26,621 nucleotides of DNA. Origin: Apostichopus californicus (Eukaryota; Echinodermata; Holothuroidea; Aspidochirotida; Stichopodidae). Location: positions 9,824-36,444 of the forward strand of contig JAIPMN010019442.1 of the NCBI GenBank assembly GCA_020650975.1. Direction: 5' to 3'. The notes beneath the pieces were generated by a model. The model worked only from the letters and a program-made list of their open reading frames with translations, ran no database searches and was not told the origin of the DNA. The first letter of the stretch is position 1; every line of letters starts with the position of its first letter. A program made the position numbers and the translations under genes. This document shows, one piece after another, positions 8,617 through 19,129 of this stretch.

Positions 8617-10004
8617 ATTAAATCCTTTTGTTTTTAATCCTGAGTTCGAAAAGTGTTTCGAAACAAAAATTGTCGCTAGATGTTAATTTGGTTTTGTGAA
8701 CGGCGCATAGGATATATTTAGTTGTTTTCAATGTTGTGTAATTAAGACCGTGGAAAAACCCTCGATAGTTAAAATAAACACACATGTTCTCTCGAAAAAC
8801 ATTTTTTTTACTGTTAAAACCTTTTAGAATGTATTATGAATGAAAACAGACATGTTATATAACACAATATGTTTCTTTGATTTTACTTGGTGCAATTTTA
8901 ATTATTATTGAAATTAGCAACACTTTTGGGTGGAAATGAGATATGTGGCTTGCTAACGGCACGAAAAGTTGGAATGGGTGAAAGTAAATCGAGCTTGAAG
9001 GTTAAAGGAAACGTTTTCAAGCCATCGTGTTGCTTCTGTCGAAAAGAGATTACTGCAAAACGGTATTCTCTAAGCAAAACATACTAGGCTATATTTCTAC
9101 TATAATTTTCTTTGCAATACCTATAACAGGGTTGAAAAATTGAGAAAATCAAACTTTAACCAATTGATATATTTTAAAGGTTCTGAGAATCGTAATATTT
9201 GTATTAATAACGGAATTACGTTCTCACTTGCTTTGATAATAGATTGACGTTGCGTTGCACAGTGTCTAAAATAGCATAATTGACGGTAAGCCACAAATAC
9301 GTCATGACCCTTTCCAGCGCGCTTGGTCTACGTTGACCTGAATGAACGTGGCATAAAGGTCATGCATTTGCCATAATAGGTGCAGACCGCAAAGGGTGTA
9401 GACATTAGAAAAGGTAAAATACAGCATATATACATGAATAGAAACAACCTTGACACGGTGTCAACAATATGAAAGTACAAGATGAAACTTTACATCGCAG
9501 TGATTATTAAGGTCTTTAGATGGTTAGAACGGTACGTGAGTAAGATACTCTCTCATGTAGTGTGATGACCAGGAAATCCTTTCTGTGGACAGTATATACT
9601 AGGTTGAGAATAGCGTTATGTTACTGAACTCAGGAAATTGTTATCTAACTGTAGACTTATCTGAAATGCTATTAAACATGCATACAATACATCTAAAAGT
9701 TGTTTAATAATAGAATAAATAGATTGCTGTATCCCCTGATAGAGCCGTTATATTAAATAAACGCTGGTGTAGATCTTTGCAGTTGATTATGTAGGTTCAT
9801 TTACCGATAATCTGAATTTTGAAATACGAACTGTGTGAAGTATAGATTTATGGAACACACAACAACCATGTTACCAGCAAACCGATCGTTAGAACTGTTT
9901 CTATTCTATTCCATTATTTAAATTACATATATGTTTGGTCATGCGTTAGCTTCATCAATTGTCATTTACTTTTGGATACAATTTATGTTTCTTTAATATC
10001 GTAG
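8617..10004. other. no gene recognised
   Basis: AT-rich DNA with no long frame and no identifiable repeat. Around 9303-9368 there are several TGACC/GGTCA half-site-like words, which are too short to call. Confidence 0.45.
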
Positions 10005-10151
10005 AAAGCGGACGAGCCTCCTTCGAAAGATTTGGATTTGGATTCCATCGTTCCAAGAAAGTCATTCGGAGTTGCCATAAACCCAACAGATTGTTGTATT
10101 ATACACAGTAAACGTGTGTTGTACAGCCATGTCCCAACGACCCCCCATTAG
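10005..10151 (+). other. exon-like frame of unknown identity
   Basis: An acceptor-like tract (TTTCTTTAATATCGTAG) ends at 10004. Directly after it a frame of 48 codons begins KADEPPSKDLDLDSIVPRKS and ends at TAG 10149-10151. The composition is that of a soluble, charged, possibly cytoplasmic tail. Entry would be phase 0. It could be a terminal exon of the plus-strand Ig gene or of another gene. I do not recognise it. Confidence 0.25.
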
Positions 10152-10263
10152 AAACGTGCTTTCTTGCGACCGCTGCGGAGATGAGTTTCTACTGTCTGTC
10201 GCACTCGACAGGGATAGCAGAGTTTTTAGGCAAATCCCTACGCTCCAAGACGTCTTTGACTAA
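10129..10263 (+). CDS. small unassigned ORF with a CxxC pair
   Basis: ATG at 10129, 44 codons, TAA at 10261-10263, overlapping the previous frame by 23 bp. It reads MSQRPPIRNVLSCDRCGDEF and then a mixed hydrophobic and charged stretch to VFD. The Cys-Asp-Arg-Cys pair resembles half of a zinc-binding knuckle, but no second pair follows. Upstream the same frame stays open for about 17 codons without an ATG. No family recognised. Confidence 0.2.
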   Translation: MSQRPPIRNVLSCDRCGDEFLLSVALDRDSRVFRQIPTLQDVFD

Positions 10264-13152
10264 CTGTTGCTTCTTTGACATGTCTCTCTGATTATTTCTT
10301 CCAGTTTAGGTCCAAAATGGTTAGCAAATCTTTGCGGAGAACTGGCTGAAAGCGAAGTTACACCAAGCTAACCCAAGAATATTCTCACACCGACAGCCGA
10401 GATGTATATATGTGTTGTGATAAGCTAACTGCAGTTTTATCTGCTAAACTTCAGTGTAGAGGCATTGTTTTTAATTTGGAAACCTTAATTATGGCATCCA
10501 AAATATTCTTCTACACCAGGGCCTCTCTTCAATTTATGGTCTGCAAGGACTACGCAGTATTCCATTATATGTGTTGCCAAAGTCTCTATGTGACATCCTA
10601 GCATCTTGGTATGCTTTCACCGTGGTAGGAAAGTGTAATAGCCTATACTTATTTACTCTAATTTATTATACTATCAGAACTATTTGGAATCAATTGGTCT
10701 ACAATACCTTCCTCTCTCTTCAGTGGCTTTAGTAACATTACATTGTTGCTTGATATAATGTCGTCTATAACAGGATGAGAAACTAACTTGTGGTGGCCTT
10801 CAAATGTAAGTCTCTTGAAACTGGAGGTCTGACCTGCTGTTTCACCTGACCCTTCTTACTTTTGTTTGTATTCAAATATGTTGCCTGACTGGCACATTGT
10901 TGCATTTCTGTCTTTCATCCCCTTTTCTAGCCATACTTAAAAGTATAACTTGTAAACCTGCAGAAACTGTAACACATAAAAGGCAATCCTAAAATGTAGT
11001 CCCAAAAGTAGGCAAAATAGTACAAATAGTAGATAATTTGATTATGTGGACACTCAGTGAACAACGAACATTTAAAAAATGTGCTTCTTTATTGCTTACA
11101 ACCTATCAGAAGGGAGTACACTGGCATGTTGCATGCCGTGGTGTACGTACAAAGGTCGCCCTCTATTTTCAAAATATGTTAATTTATCACGTAATTTCTA
11201 ACATATATGCTGTTAAAACATCCTACCTCCAAAAAACAGGTACGAAGGAGATGAACTACTAAATTTCCACTAGATAGGGTGGTCTTGTAAACATCCTTGT
11301 TTAGTATTTATCATTAACACAACTACATTATATTTTTCTTATAGATATCTGATTATATCACTCACCCCTTCTCCCTCACCAAATGCCTAGGTCGGACCTT
11401 TTACGGCATGTTGGAAGGATAAGTGAACTTAAACCTGATATTTTGACATATGTCTATAAAGAGATGTCTTCTTTTAGCTAAGGAGAGGCACTCAACAGTT
11501 GTAACCATTTTGGATAGGACAGGCAAATGCTACCTATACCCACACAGTAAAAAGTGCAAAGTTAGTAGTGTAGTGTCCTAATTATATTAATGTCATTTCT
11601 TATCGAAATTATGGATCCTACCAATGAAATTGTTAGGGTGAGTTTTGTACTTGTACAGGCATACCTAGACAAAGTTTGGAGTAAATAGGAAACTTTGCTG
11701 CTAATATAGGTACCACACCACAGTTAGAGAAGTGTACATCCGCTCGAAGGTTAACCGTCGGATCAAAGAGCTAACCATACCTAGTGTAATGCTTGTTTAA
11801 GCATATTACCAGTTACTATATTACTATTTTGAATGCCTTTTATGTGAAAGAGCATACTTTAAAGTACAGATGTTGTGAAAATGGGAAGGATTCTAGGTGA
11901 TATGAATCATTTTAGAAAATCTTTGGTTAAATGTTGATATTACTCCGAGCGAGCAGATGGAAGGGTTGGCGTTCAGTATGCTAAACGTTGGTCTTCTTCT
12001 AGCTCAAAATCTCAAATGTCATGGTATAGAAATTTGCAAGTTCCATGATAGGCCAAGATTTCAGCTATCATGTGGTGGGTAGGGTATACCAGTTGAAAAC
12101 GGTTATCTATGCTTTGGCAGGTCTTTAAAGTTACACGTTTAGTGTGTAAGTAAAAGGAACGAATAATTATAGTGAGACACCCTAAAGGAAAGTATAGTAG
12201 TCTACCTAGCTTACAATAATTGGTAACAATCTTGCAGGGCGCCACCCATAACCTCTACAGGTCGTGACCTTATTCTTTCCAGATATAAAAGGCATAGCTG
12301 GTGGTTTTTGACATCCTCTGATCCGTTCATTAATATGTTACATTGAATATTTACACTTGTACCTTTCCATTGATGTATGGCACATTGTATTATTTTCTTT
12401 TGGGACTCGGTAAAACTTGATCAAACCTAGCACTTTTGAACACGGAATATGATCTTTTCGCAAACATTCCTAAGCCCTCACGTAATTGCAGGTCACCCTT
12501 TGATGTTAATGCGCGGAGTTGGTTGAGAAACAAAATCGATCAAGCTATTCACTTCAGCACTAACACTATACGTCGAAACGAAACTCTGTCATTCTGTTAA
12601 ACTCAAAATGCCAACGAATTGTGTAGTAGAAGGTTTCGAAAACACTGTAAGTTTCTTTCCGTTTCTCAGTCATTAAACCGACTATAATAGTCGCAGGCTT
12701 TGGATTAAATTTGTAAGTAGCACCCGCAAAGAATTTCTCACTCCCGGGGTATCCCACCGTATGCAGACGAATATATGTTCACCGCACTTTGACACATACA
12801 CGTGTTATGGGCAGTATTGTCTACACAGAGGCCCTCTAAATGTAAAGACTCCCTACCTTGGATATATATGACTAAACGCATTGCCCGTTATTCTAATGCG
12901 CATACTCAATTGTTTATTTTCAGCCATTGATTTATCCCGTAGTTGCAGGAAAATGAGGTCATATTACAGAAGAGCACACTGTACAATAGTGTCACTTAGT
13001 TCTCTTAGTAGAACCAACAACACTACGCACGGAGCTAATTTAGGGAGGCACAATAACACGTACGGACGACATGTATTGTAGACATGTATATATTGTACTG
13101 ATACGGTAAATGTTTTTGCATTTTTTTAACTTTTCAAACTCGTATATGTAAT
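10264..13152. other. long stretch without a recognised gene
   Basis: Mostly AT-rich DNA with short frames. A credible acceptor (TTATTTCTTCCAG at 10292-10304) is followed by a short frame LGPKWLANLCGELAESEVTP before a stop, unassigned. The 63-codon minus frame at 12566-12757 starts at GTG and matches nothing I know. No mobile element recognised. Confidence 0.45.
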
Positions 13153-13227
13153 ATGGAATCTATCAGGCGCTTTGTTTTACCGTGGTGGTTCCTTCGTTTC
13201 TGTGTCTGCTTTTGTGGAGTTTTCTGA
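13153..13227 (+). CDS. short ORF resembling a signal peptide
   Basis: ATG at 13153 opens 24 codons, MESIRRFVLPWWFLRFCVCF and four more residues, to TGA 13225-13227. A basic start followed by a hydrophobic Trp/Phe/Cys-rich core looks like a secretion signal. Past the TGA the same frame is open again for about 30 codons (KSYIMKEIRSGTGSWTSRPV...), so a single nonsense change in a first coding exon is possible. It lies at the left border of the GC-richer repeat block. No homologue recognised. Confidence 0.25.
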   Translation: MESIRRFVLPWWFLRFCVCFCGVF

Positions 13228-13380
13228 AAGTCTTACATTATGAAGGAGATCAGGTCCGGTACCGGCTCCTGGACCTCTAGACCCGTAGCCACGTCTTCTA
13301 ACCGTATGTCAAAAGTACATATATACTTCTAAAAGAAACATAGGAAAAGCTCCGAGAGCAGAAAAAAAAAACAATTGAAT

Positions 13381-13971
13381 CACTCCTCACTTACCTGTCT
13401 TCTTTACTTACGCACATTCATTTAACTTAGAGTAATAGCTGGTAACATTCTTGTACTGTGCCAACAATGACCCCTTCCCTTCCAATGTCACTGTCCTCCT
13501 CCTTCAGAATCTACCATTCAAAATCCTATTACGCGTGTCACTATTGAAATTCTTCGAGCTTTTGTTTCCACGCCTGGATTACATTCTTTGTCAAATACTT
13601 TGAAGTTAGGAATAAACTACTTCAACTATTTTCACCTACAACGAATCACAGCTTAAAGTATCATTGATTTGTTAATATTTTTGATCGCATTTTCCTTCAG
13701 GATCGTCCCTTCACGTTTATAGTTGATTTGTTTAAGTTCTAGTTGAGGGAAATGGATAGAAATTTCTTCTACAAGTATTATTTCATATTTGATAGTGTTA
13801 TTAAATCATGTTATTTGCCTAATTTGAAGTCTTTTAGCTAATCAGGGCTTTTCTACACACTTTGAAGCCTTCCTCGTTGTTGGATAATTTTGCATGTTTC
13901 CATATTTCTACAGAACCTTACAGTCTGCATGCGTTTCAGTTTACACGTGTCCGGTTTCCTTAATTCTTCCC
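13381..13971 (-). repeat. local repeat family, copy 1 (terminal-exon-like)
   Basis: On the minus strand this copy has an acceptor-like TAG before ATTCTGAAGGAGGAGGACAG, then a frame ILKEEDSDIGREGVIVGTVQ continuing to ECYQLLL and a TAA (13427-13456 covers VQE to stop), then GACAGGTAAGTGAGG. The same order of blocks occurs in copy 2 (15488-15920) on the same strand and, for the first part, in inverted orientation at 15196-15296. The two minus-strand copies also share the 17-mer TTTCCTTAATTCTTCCC (13955-13971 and 15904-15920) at their far end. I read this as duplicated 3' ends of an unidentified gene. Confidence 0.6.
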
Positions 13972-14548
13972 GTCAAACTAACTAACGATGTCCATACCTC
14001 CATACCTACATATCTCTATCAACTGTGCTACCTTACGGTTTTCAGACCGGGTTGTCACTGAGATTTGCCGTCAGTGCCGCTCTTGCTCTTGTGCTAAGTT
14101 TCTCTACAAAAACTAGAAGGAAATTGAGTCTTGGATGGCATGAAAGAGGCTGAAACGTATAGATCATATAGTAAATGTAACCCAAGCGGACCTTCTCGGG
14201 GACGAACACGTTAACGCATTCGCAACTGAAAAGTTCGTAGCCATGAATCATAACCCTGGATTTCGTTCTGGGGAATATCTTCAAACCGACAATATCCTAA
14301 TTCTCGTCAGTATGAAAGGGCAAATTGTGGTGCCCAGATCGGGCACTTCTGTGGTACGTGAAGAAGACGAAGAAGCCAATAACATCCACGGCTGTTTATC
14401 CTACAGAGACCTCCACATGCGTGAGCAGCCAGGGACACTATTTCTAGGTGGTTCGTAATTCTTATCCGTGCTACCGTCTCTTCCGAGGAGGGAGTTAGGG
14501 CCCACGACTTCATAGGCCAAACAATATCTAAGGCACTCTTCACAGGAA
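13972..14548. other. GC-richer spacer with several overlapping open frames
   Basis: Both strands are unusually open here (plus 14243-14458; minus 14042-14284 and 14307-14567), as expected when base composition rises, so openness alone is weak evidence. None of the translated frames shows a known domain, and I could not pick one as real. Confidence 0.35.
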
Positions 14549-14767
14549 TCAATATCGAAGAGTCCACATGGCGGCCTCCTGGATGACTCCATCATCTTTC
14601 GTCGCCTCCGACTTGACCGACGTTCTCGCACCAGAGGCGGCCTTTTGGCGTTCGGTGTTGAGAGTTTCTTTCGGGTAGGTCTCGTCTGTTGGGCTATTCA
14701 CCAAAGCGACAATGCTACCCTGTGTCTTCCGTAAAGGAGACAGGTAATTGAGGAGTGAAACACATCT
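14549..14767 (-). other. exon-like minus-strand frame of unknown identity
   Basis: A good acceptor on the minus strand (CAATTTTGTTTAG, ending at 14768) is followed by 72 open codons that start RCVSLLNYLSPLRKTQGSIV, continue with NSPTDETYPKETLNTERQ, and end LRY at a TGA. A short apolar start followed by a charged, Ser/Thr-rich tail could suit a juxtamembrane and cytoplasmic piece. It runs antisense across the 14722-14760 member of the local repeat family, so either this strand or the other is accidental. No family recognised. Confidence 0.25.
14722..14767 (+). repeat. local repeat family, short inverted member
   Basis: CGTAAAGGAGACAGGTAATT and the GAGGAGTGA that follows are the reverse complement of the block CACTCCTCACTTACCTGTCT at 13381 and its relatives at 15489 and 16394. 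Close by, 14791-14820 holds the flank motif (ACCTTCGTTCG in reverse) in the opposite orientation, so the donor-like GAGACAGGTAA sequence is mirrored around about 14780. This suggests rearrangement within the array. Confidence 0.55.
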
Positions 14768-15195
14768 CTAAACAAAATTGAATGGTTTGGGTATATTCGA
14801 ACGAAGGTACTTTCTTGTCTCACACCCACCTCATACTTCATGCGCGGGACCTACACCGCACTAACTATCACCGAGACAATGGGTCGGCTGACCGCTGACT
14901 TTCCAGGAGGCCGTTATTCCCGACGTCCGATCGTCATAGTATCTGCTCTCTGCTTTTCCTACTGCAGGAAGTCATTGGATATTCACTCCTTCCGTTTGTA
15001 TTAACTCGGTGGATGATACTATCACTACTTGTGTTTCACTAATTCGTCATATGTATGTCATAATGATTTTCATCTCCGCCTGTTCTCACTAGTTCTCACT
15101 CACAGATATCTCTGACGCTTCTGTTCGACTTTACCGGATTATAGTCGTATAGAACCCTCCTCACTCCGTACCAAGGGCGCCCAACCACTTTGAAG

Positions 15196-15330
15196 AATGG
15201 GTAGCTCCGGATCGAGGAGGACAGTGACATTGCAAGGATCATTTTGGTGCAGTGCAAGAATTTCACCAGTTATTCGGCTAAAGGAGACAGGTAAGTACCT
15301 TCGTTCGTAAATATCCAAAACCAGTACATT
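15196..15330 (+). repeat. local repeat family, inverted copy with donor-like end
   Basis: Plus-strand copy of the terminal-exon-like block. It shares GAGGAGGACAGTGACATTG with copy 1 and the 30-bp stretch coding VQEFHQLFG-stop (15252-15281), which aligns codon for codon with VQECYQLLL-stop and VQECYKLKV-stop on the other strand. It then runs AAAGGAGACAGGTAAGTACC and a flank motif CTTCGTTCGTAAATA that recurs at 16745-16760. Copy 1 contains an extra 7 bp relative to this one between the two shared blocks. Confidence 0.6.
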
Positions 15331-15487
15331 TTGAGGTTCTCAAATGTGGAGCTTCTGAAGTTCTAGATTAAACCCAACATAACCACAATAAAAAAGTGAG
15401 GGACAGAGAACACCTTCCAAGCCGAGGAACGGTTTTCGCGGACGTTTCACCGGCACCAAATCTCGAAGTTGACCGCCAACTTAGTTG

Positions 15488-15920
15488 TTCCTCACTTACC
15501 TGTCTTTTCTACCTACGTAGACATATCTAGACTTTCAACTTATAACATTCTTGTACTTCTCCCGCAATGACCATATCTATGGTAAATAACCCCCTTCTGA
15601 ATCTACTGTACTGAAGATCCTTCACGCGTGTTCATATTGGATTTTACAATATTCGTTTTCACGCCTGGTTTAAGGTTCTTGTGGAGATATTATGAAGTCA
15701 GACAGAAATCTCTTCATTCAAATTATTTTCACGAGTCCACTACTTGAAAACTGTTTTCTATTGCATGTATTTTCTCTATCAGCATCTCCCATTAGGTGTA
15801 GGGTTCTTATTGTATATGTTGTAACATTCATTTCCATATAAGTGTTTGCATGTTTTTTTAATGGGTTTATAATTTGCATGAGTTTTGTGCTGCATCTAGT
15901 TGTTTTCCTTAATTCTTCCC
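15488..15920 (-). repeat. local repeat family, copy 2 (terminal-exon-like)
   Basis: Minus-strand copy with TAG before ATTCAGAAGGGGG, the peptide VIAGEVQECYKLKV-stop (VQE to stop at 15527-15556) and GACAGGTAAGTGAGG after it. The frame at its start is shifted by two bases relative to copy 1, so it is not an intact exon. Shared outer motifs GGCGTG (reverse) and TTTCCTTAATTCTTCCC show that the duplicated unit is at least 430 bp. Confidence 0.6.
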
Positions 15921-16392
15921 ACCTGATCAAATATTTATGTCTTATAAAGAGGTATAAACTTCCATTAAACGTGGAACCTGATCAGTATTCAGATCGGAAC
16001 GTCACTGGGACGAACATGTTTTTTGTACAAAGTGCCGATCTTTTTCGAAGAAGGATCTGCGCGAGATCGGAGACAATTTCTCACTTTCAAGCTCGGGTCC
16101 GATTCCAAGGTTAGGACCATTGGCTCCCGAAACCAACAAGAGCAATAAAAAGACCCCGAAATCAAAGAGAAAGACTTGCTCGAGTGGAACCTTTCAGGTA
16201 CGAACGCAATCCGAACACTCACAACTGGGGCAATTGAGAGACATAAATCACCGGCCATCGGCTCCCAGACATATATTCCACCTGTTCCTAGCTGAGAACG
16301 CAAAGTAGATAACCGATCTACTCCATGCGATATTTTCATCTCATGACTTGGATGCATAGTACAGACGGAAGCCCAGGTACAGACAAGTTACT
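15921..16392. other. spacer with open but unassigned frames
   Basis: A 122-codon minus-strand frame (15989-16357, the longest uninterrupted minus frame in this block) and a plus frame at 16120-16308 overlap. Neither shows a domain I know. The plus frame is rich in Lys, Ser and Thr, and contains a donor-like CAGGTACG. I cannot choose between them. Confidence 0.3.
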
Positions 16393-16770
16393 TCACTCCT
16401 CAATGAACTGTCTCCTTTACCTACGCCCTCAATACATTATACCTCATACCCTATCTCGTGTTACTAGACTCATTTCTCCAAAATCTACTATGCTAAAGTA
16501 TTTCACGTTAGTTTTTTTATTTCATTTTTCAAACACCGTGTTCAAGTCTGGTTTAATTTCTTGAAAATCTGTTTTGGATTTAGAAGGATTCTCTTCATCT
16601 AGATCACCTACAAAACATTCTATTACATTTTATATTGCATGTAATATTCCTTTCATGATCGCCTATTCCGTTTGGGTTTTGGTGTATGTGTATCAGTTGC
16701 GCGAAATGAGATATTGTTGAGTAGGTAAATGATACAGGTAAGGATCATCGTTCGTAAATACCCAGACCAG
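16393..16770 (-). repeat. local repeat family, eroded copy 3 and flank motif
   Basis: CACTCCTCAATGAACTGTCT (16394) and, further on, the reverse complement of GTAGATTTTGGAG match the two ends of copies 1 and 2, but the shared peptide is no longer readable. At 16734-16770 a plus-strand stretch GATACAGGTAAGG followed by CATCGTTCGTAAATACCCAG matches the donor and flank of the 15196-15330 copy. Confidence 0.5.
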
Positions 16771-19118
16771 TAACTTTTGTTGTGTCTGCGGCGCACACGT
16801 TGGCTTACACGCCTACACTGATATGAAGGAAGGAGAGGGAGGGGAGCAGAGTGCTGCTCGAACATATTTTCTACCAAGAATATTTATCCATAATGACATG
16901 TTTTGAGGGTGGGGGAACTGTGTGGGGGAAGTTACACATCGGTCCCTTTTATATACGTCACTAGTTTCTGGCGAATCATAATCTACTTGCTCATTACTTC
17001 CATTTGGTGAAAAGAAACCCTTTTCGTTCGTGGGTTTTGTTTGAACGATTGCCATGATGTAAGTTTATGATATATCGAAAACACACAAAAATGTAAGCAA
17101 AGGACTGAAATTAACATAAGTTGAAGTAAATATTCTTATTATGACAAATAACATTATTGTTGTATCATGCAGTGTATATTATGAGGGCTGATGTTTGTTT
17201 ATAAGTAAGTCTTTTGAGTGCGCGGGGCTGCAGCTTCCCGAATAGTCACGTGATGTAAGCACTGGTTCTATGTGGACTACTGAAAGTTGTTGTCATATCA
17301 TCATACGTCTGTACATGACACTACATTACTACGCACCATATCACACCCTTTTTACCTTTCAGTACATAAGCGTTTCCAGATATATGTTCGACCCTCTTAC
17401 TTCGGCTGGATGATTGCATTATAATTGTATATACACGACGATAGCATTACATGGTTGCAGCGGTGGCATAATTTAATGACCGATGCAATAACAGTTGCGA
17501 GCAAGACTTTCATAACAGGTGGGAATTAATACAAACAATCTTGCTTCTAATTTACAGTAACTCAAAAGTGAGAAACTGACTGGAAAAGTATAAACATACA
17601 AATATTATTATTCTCAATAGTGTTAATTTTTGTTATAAATTACTTACTGTATACTATATATAATTAATATTAATGAACTTGTATCTCAACAGCGCCCTCA
17701 GTTTGTTCTTCTTTTATTATCGCCTGACAATAGCTCGGACGGTCGCTATTTAAACATTTTCGAGAGAATGGTTAGCAGTTCAGGCTATTTTATAATACAT
17801 TTAATACATATAAATAATAGATTTAAATAAATTAAACGTTCAGACAAATGTATTACTTTCCATTCATCAATTAAAACTGTTATCGACGAGACTACAGTGA
17901 AGTAATTTTACTGATTTATTTTGTCGCTAGATTCTGGCAAAATTTACGGAATATGAAAACCGAAAATCAGATACATATAACCAGTACTAATATGGGATTT
18001 AAAGAACGATATTGTCGCACATTTTGAAGGCTTTTTAATTGAGTCTACTGCGATTGAGTAACCTTAAAATGCAGTCATGGATCTCTTAGCGCCAGTCCAT
18101 ACAACGGTGGGGAGATACTTGGCCGGGGAGGGGGGCGTAGCACAAACTCGATGTGAAGTGGGACAAATAAGTGACATAGAACTGAGGGGCATTCCCTACT
18201 ACAAATTCCTTGCAATTAAATATGTTCTATTTCTTTTCAAGAAACTGTCACCTGTTGTTCACAACGGAAGAGATGGGGCGGGGTAGAGGGTAGGAAGGAG
18301 ACCTGTTCCGCTGGGTAGGGCTCAGATCTTGGGTACACATCAGTCCAAATCAAAGTTGTCACTAAATGTGTTTAGGTTAGAATCAACACGGCGCAATGAA
18401 TCAAAAGGGTAAGGAAGTCAGCAGAAGCTCATTTGAAACGCTATCCACGGTGATGATCATGAATTAACAACGGCTTATATTTAAGCCTTTCTTTCTTCGA
18501 TGACTGTTCTGAGAATCTCGAGGCAGGCGTGTACATGTCAATCATTTAGTATATATCTCACCCTATTCACGACATGATATGCTATGATTAGCATTATAAC
18601 AATCGGTATGTTATAAAGGAAGTTCTCTTCGACTATTGTTGTATTACGCAATCTATTGTTATCCTCAAGGGTATAATGCATGTACCACTGTATTACACCC
18701 GTAGCAATATTGTTACATTCAACATATGCTATCATGGATATAACGTAAGGAGTATCCATTGAAGTAAGAGTCATTCGTTAACGAAGACTAGGGTACTACT
18801 ATGTATACTCGTCAAATGTACTGTTTTCGATAAAATTCGACCTTTTTCAAGATTTCCTTTCTTTTAGTGAATATAACACAACCACTTTTAGCTAGTATTG
18901 TTTCTAAGACTGTTTTTGAAATAAATGTAGTATGTTTAAATCTTGTTCGAATTATATTTTTACCGCAAATGATAGTTATATTTTCGATATGCAATATGTT
19001 AATAGTATTATTCTTTGCTTATTCTTTCACTTAACTGATGCTTAATACAATTATATCCATATACAAATAATTGTAATAAATATGTTGCATATATATATAT
19101 TATCTTCCATTTTATTAT
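16771..19118. other. long AT-rich stretch, no gene recognised
   Basis: Short frames only. The plus-strand ATG frame at 18077-18286 (69 codons, starting MDLLAPVHTTVGRYLAGEGG) is in a slightly GC-richer patch but shows no domain. Minus-strand frames at 18538-18774 and 18812-18994 look like AT-rich chance frames. Confidence 0.45.
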
Positions 19119-19129
19119 CTGTAGTAGTG

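Noticed and set aside
9303..9368. Nuclear-receptor-like half-sites (TGACC...GGTCA words)
   Set aside because: Half-sites are six bases and frequent. Spacing and neighbourhood give no further support.
12566..12757. 63-codon minus-strand frame (GTG start)
   Set aside because: No ATG and no family recognised. Its length is within chance.
15989..16357. 122-codon minus-strand frame
   Set aside because: Long, but in a GC-richer block where several frames on both strands are open. No domain or splice support that favours it.
18077..18286. 69-codon plus-strand ORF with ATG
   Set aside because: No recognisable domain. Slightly higher GC explains its openness.
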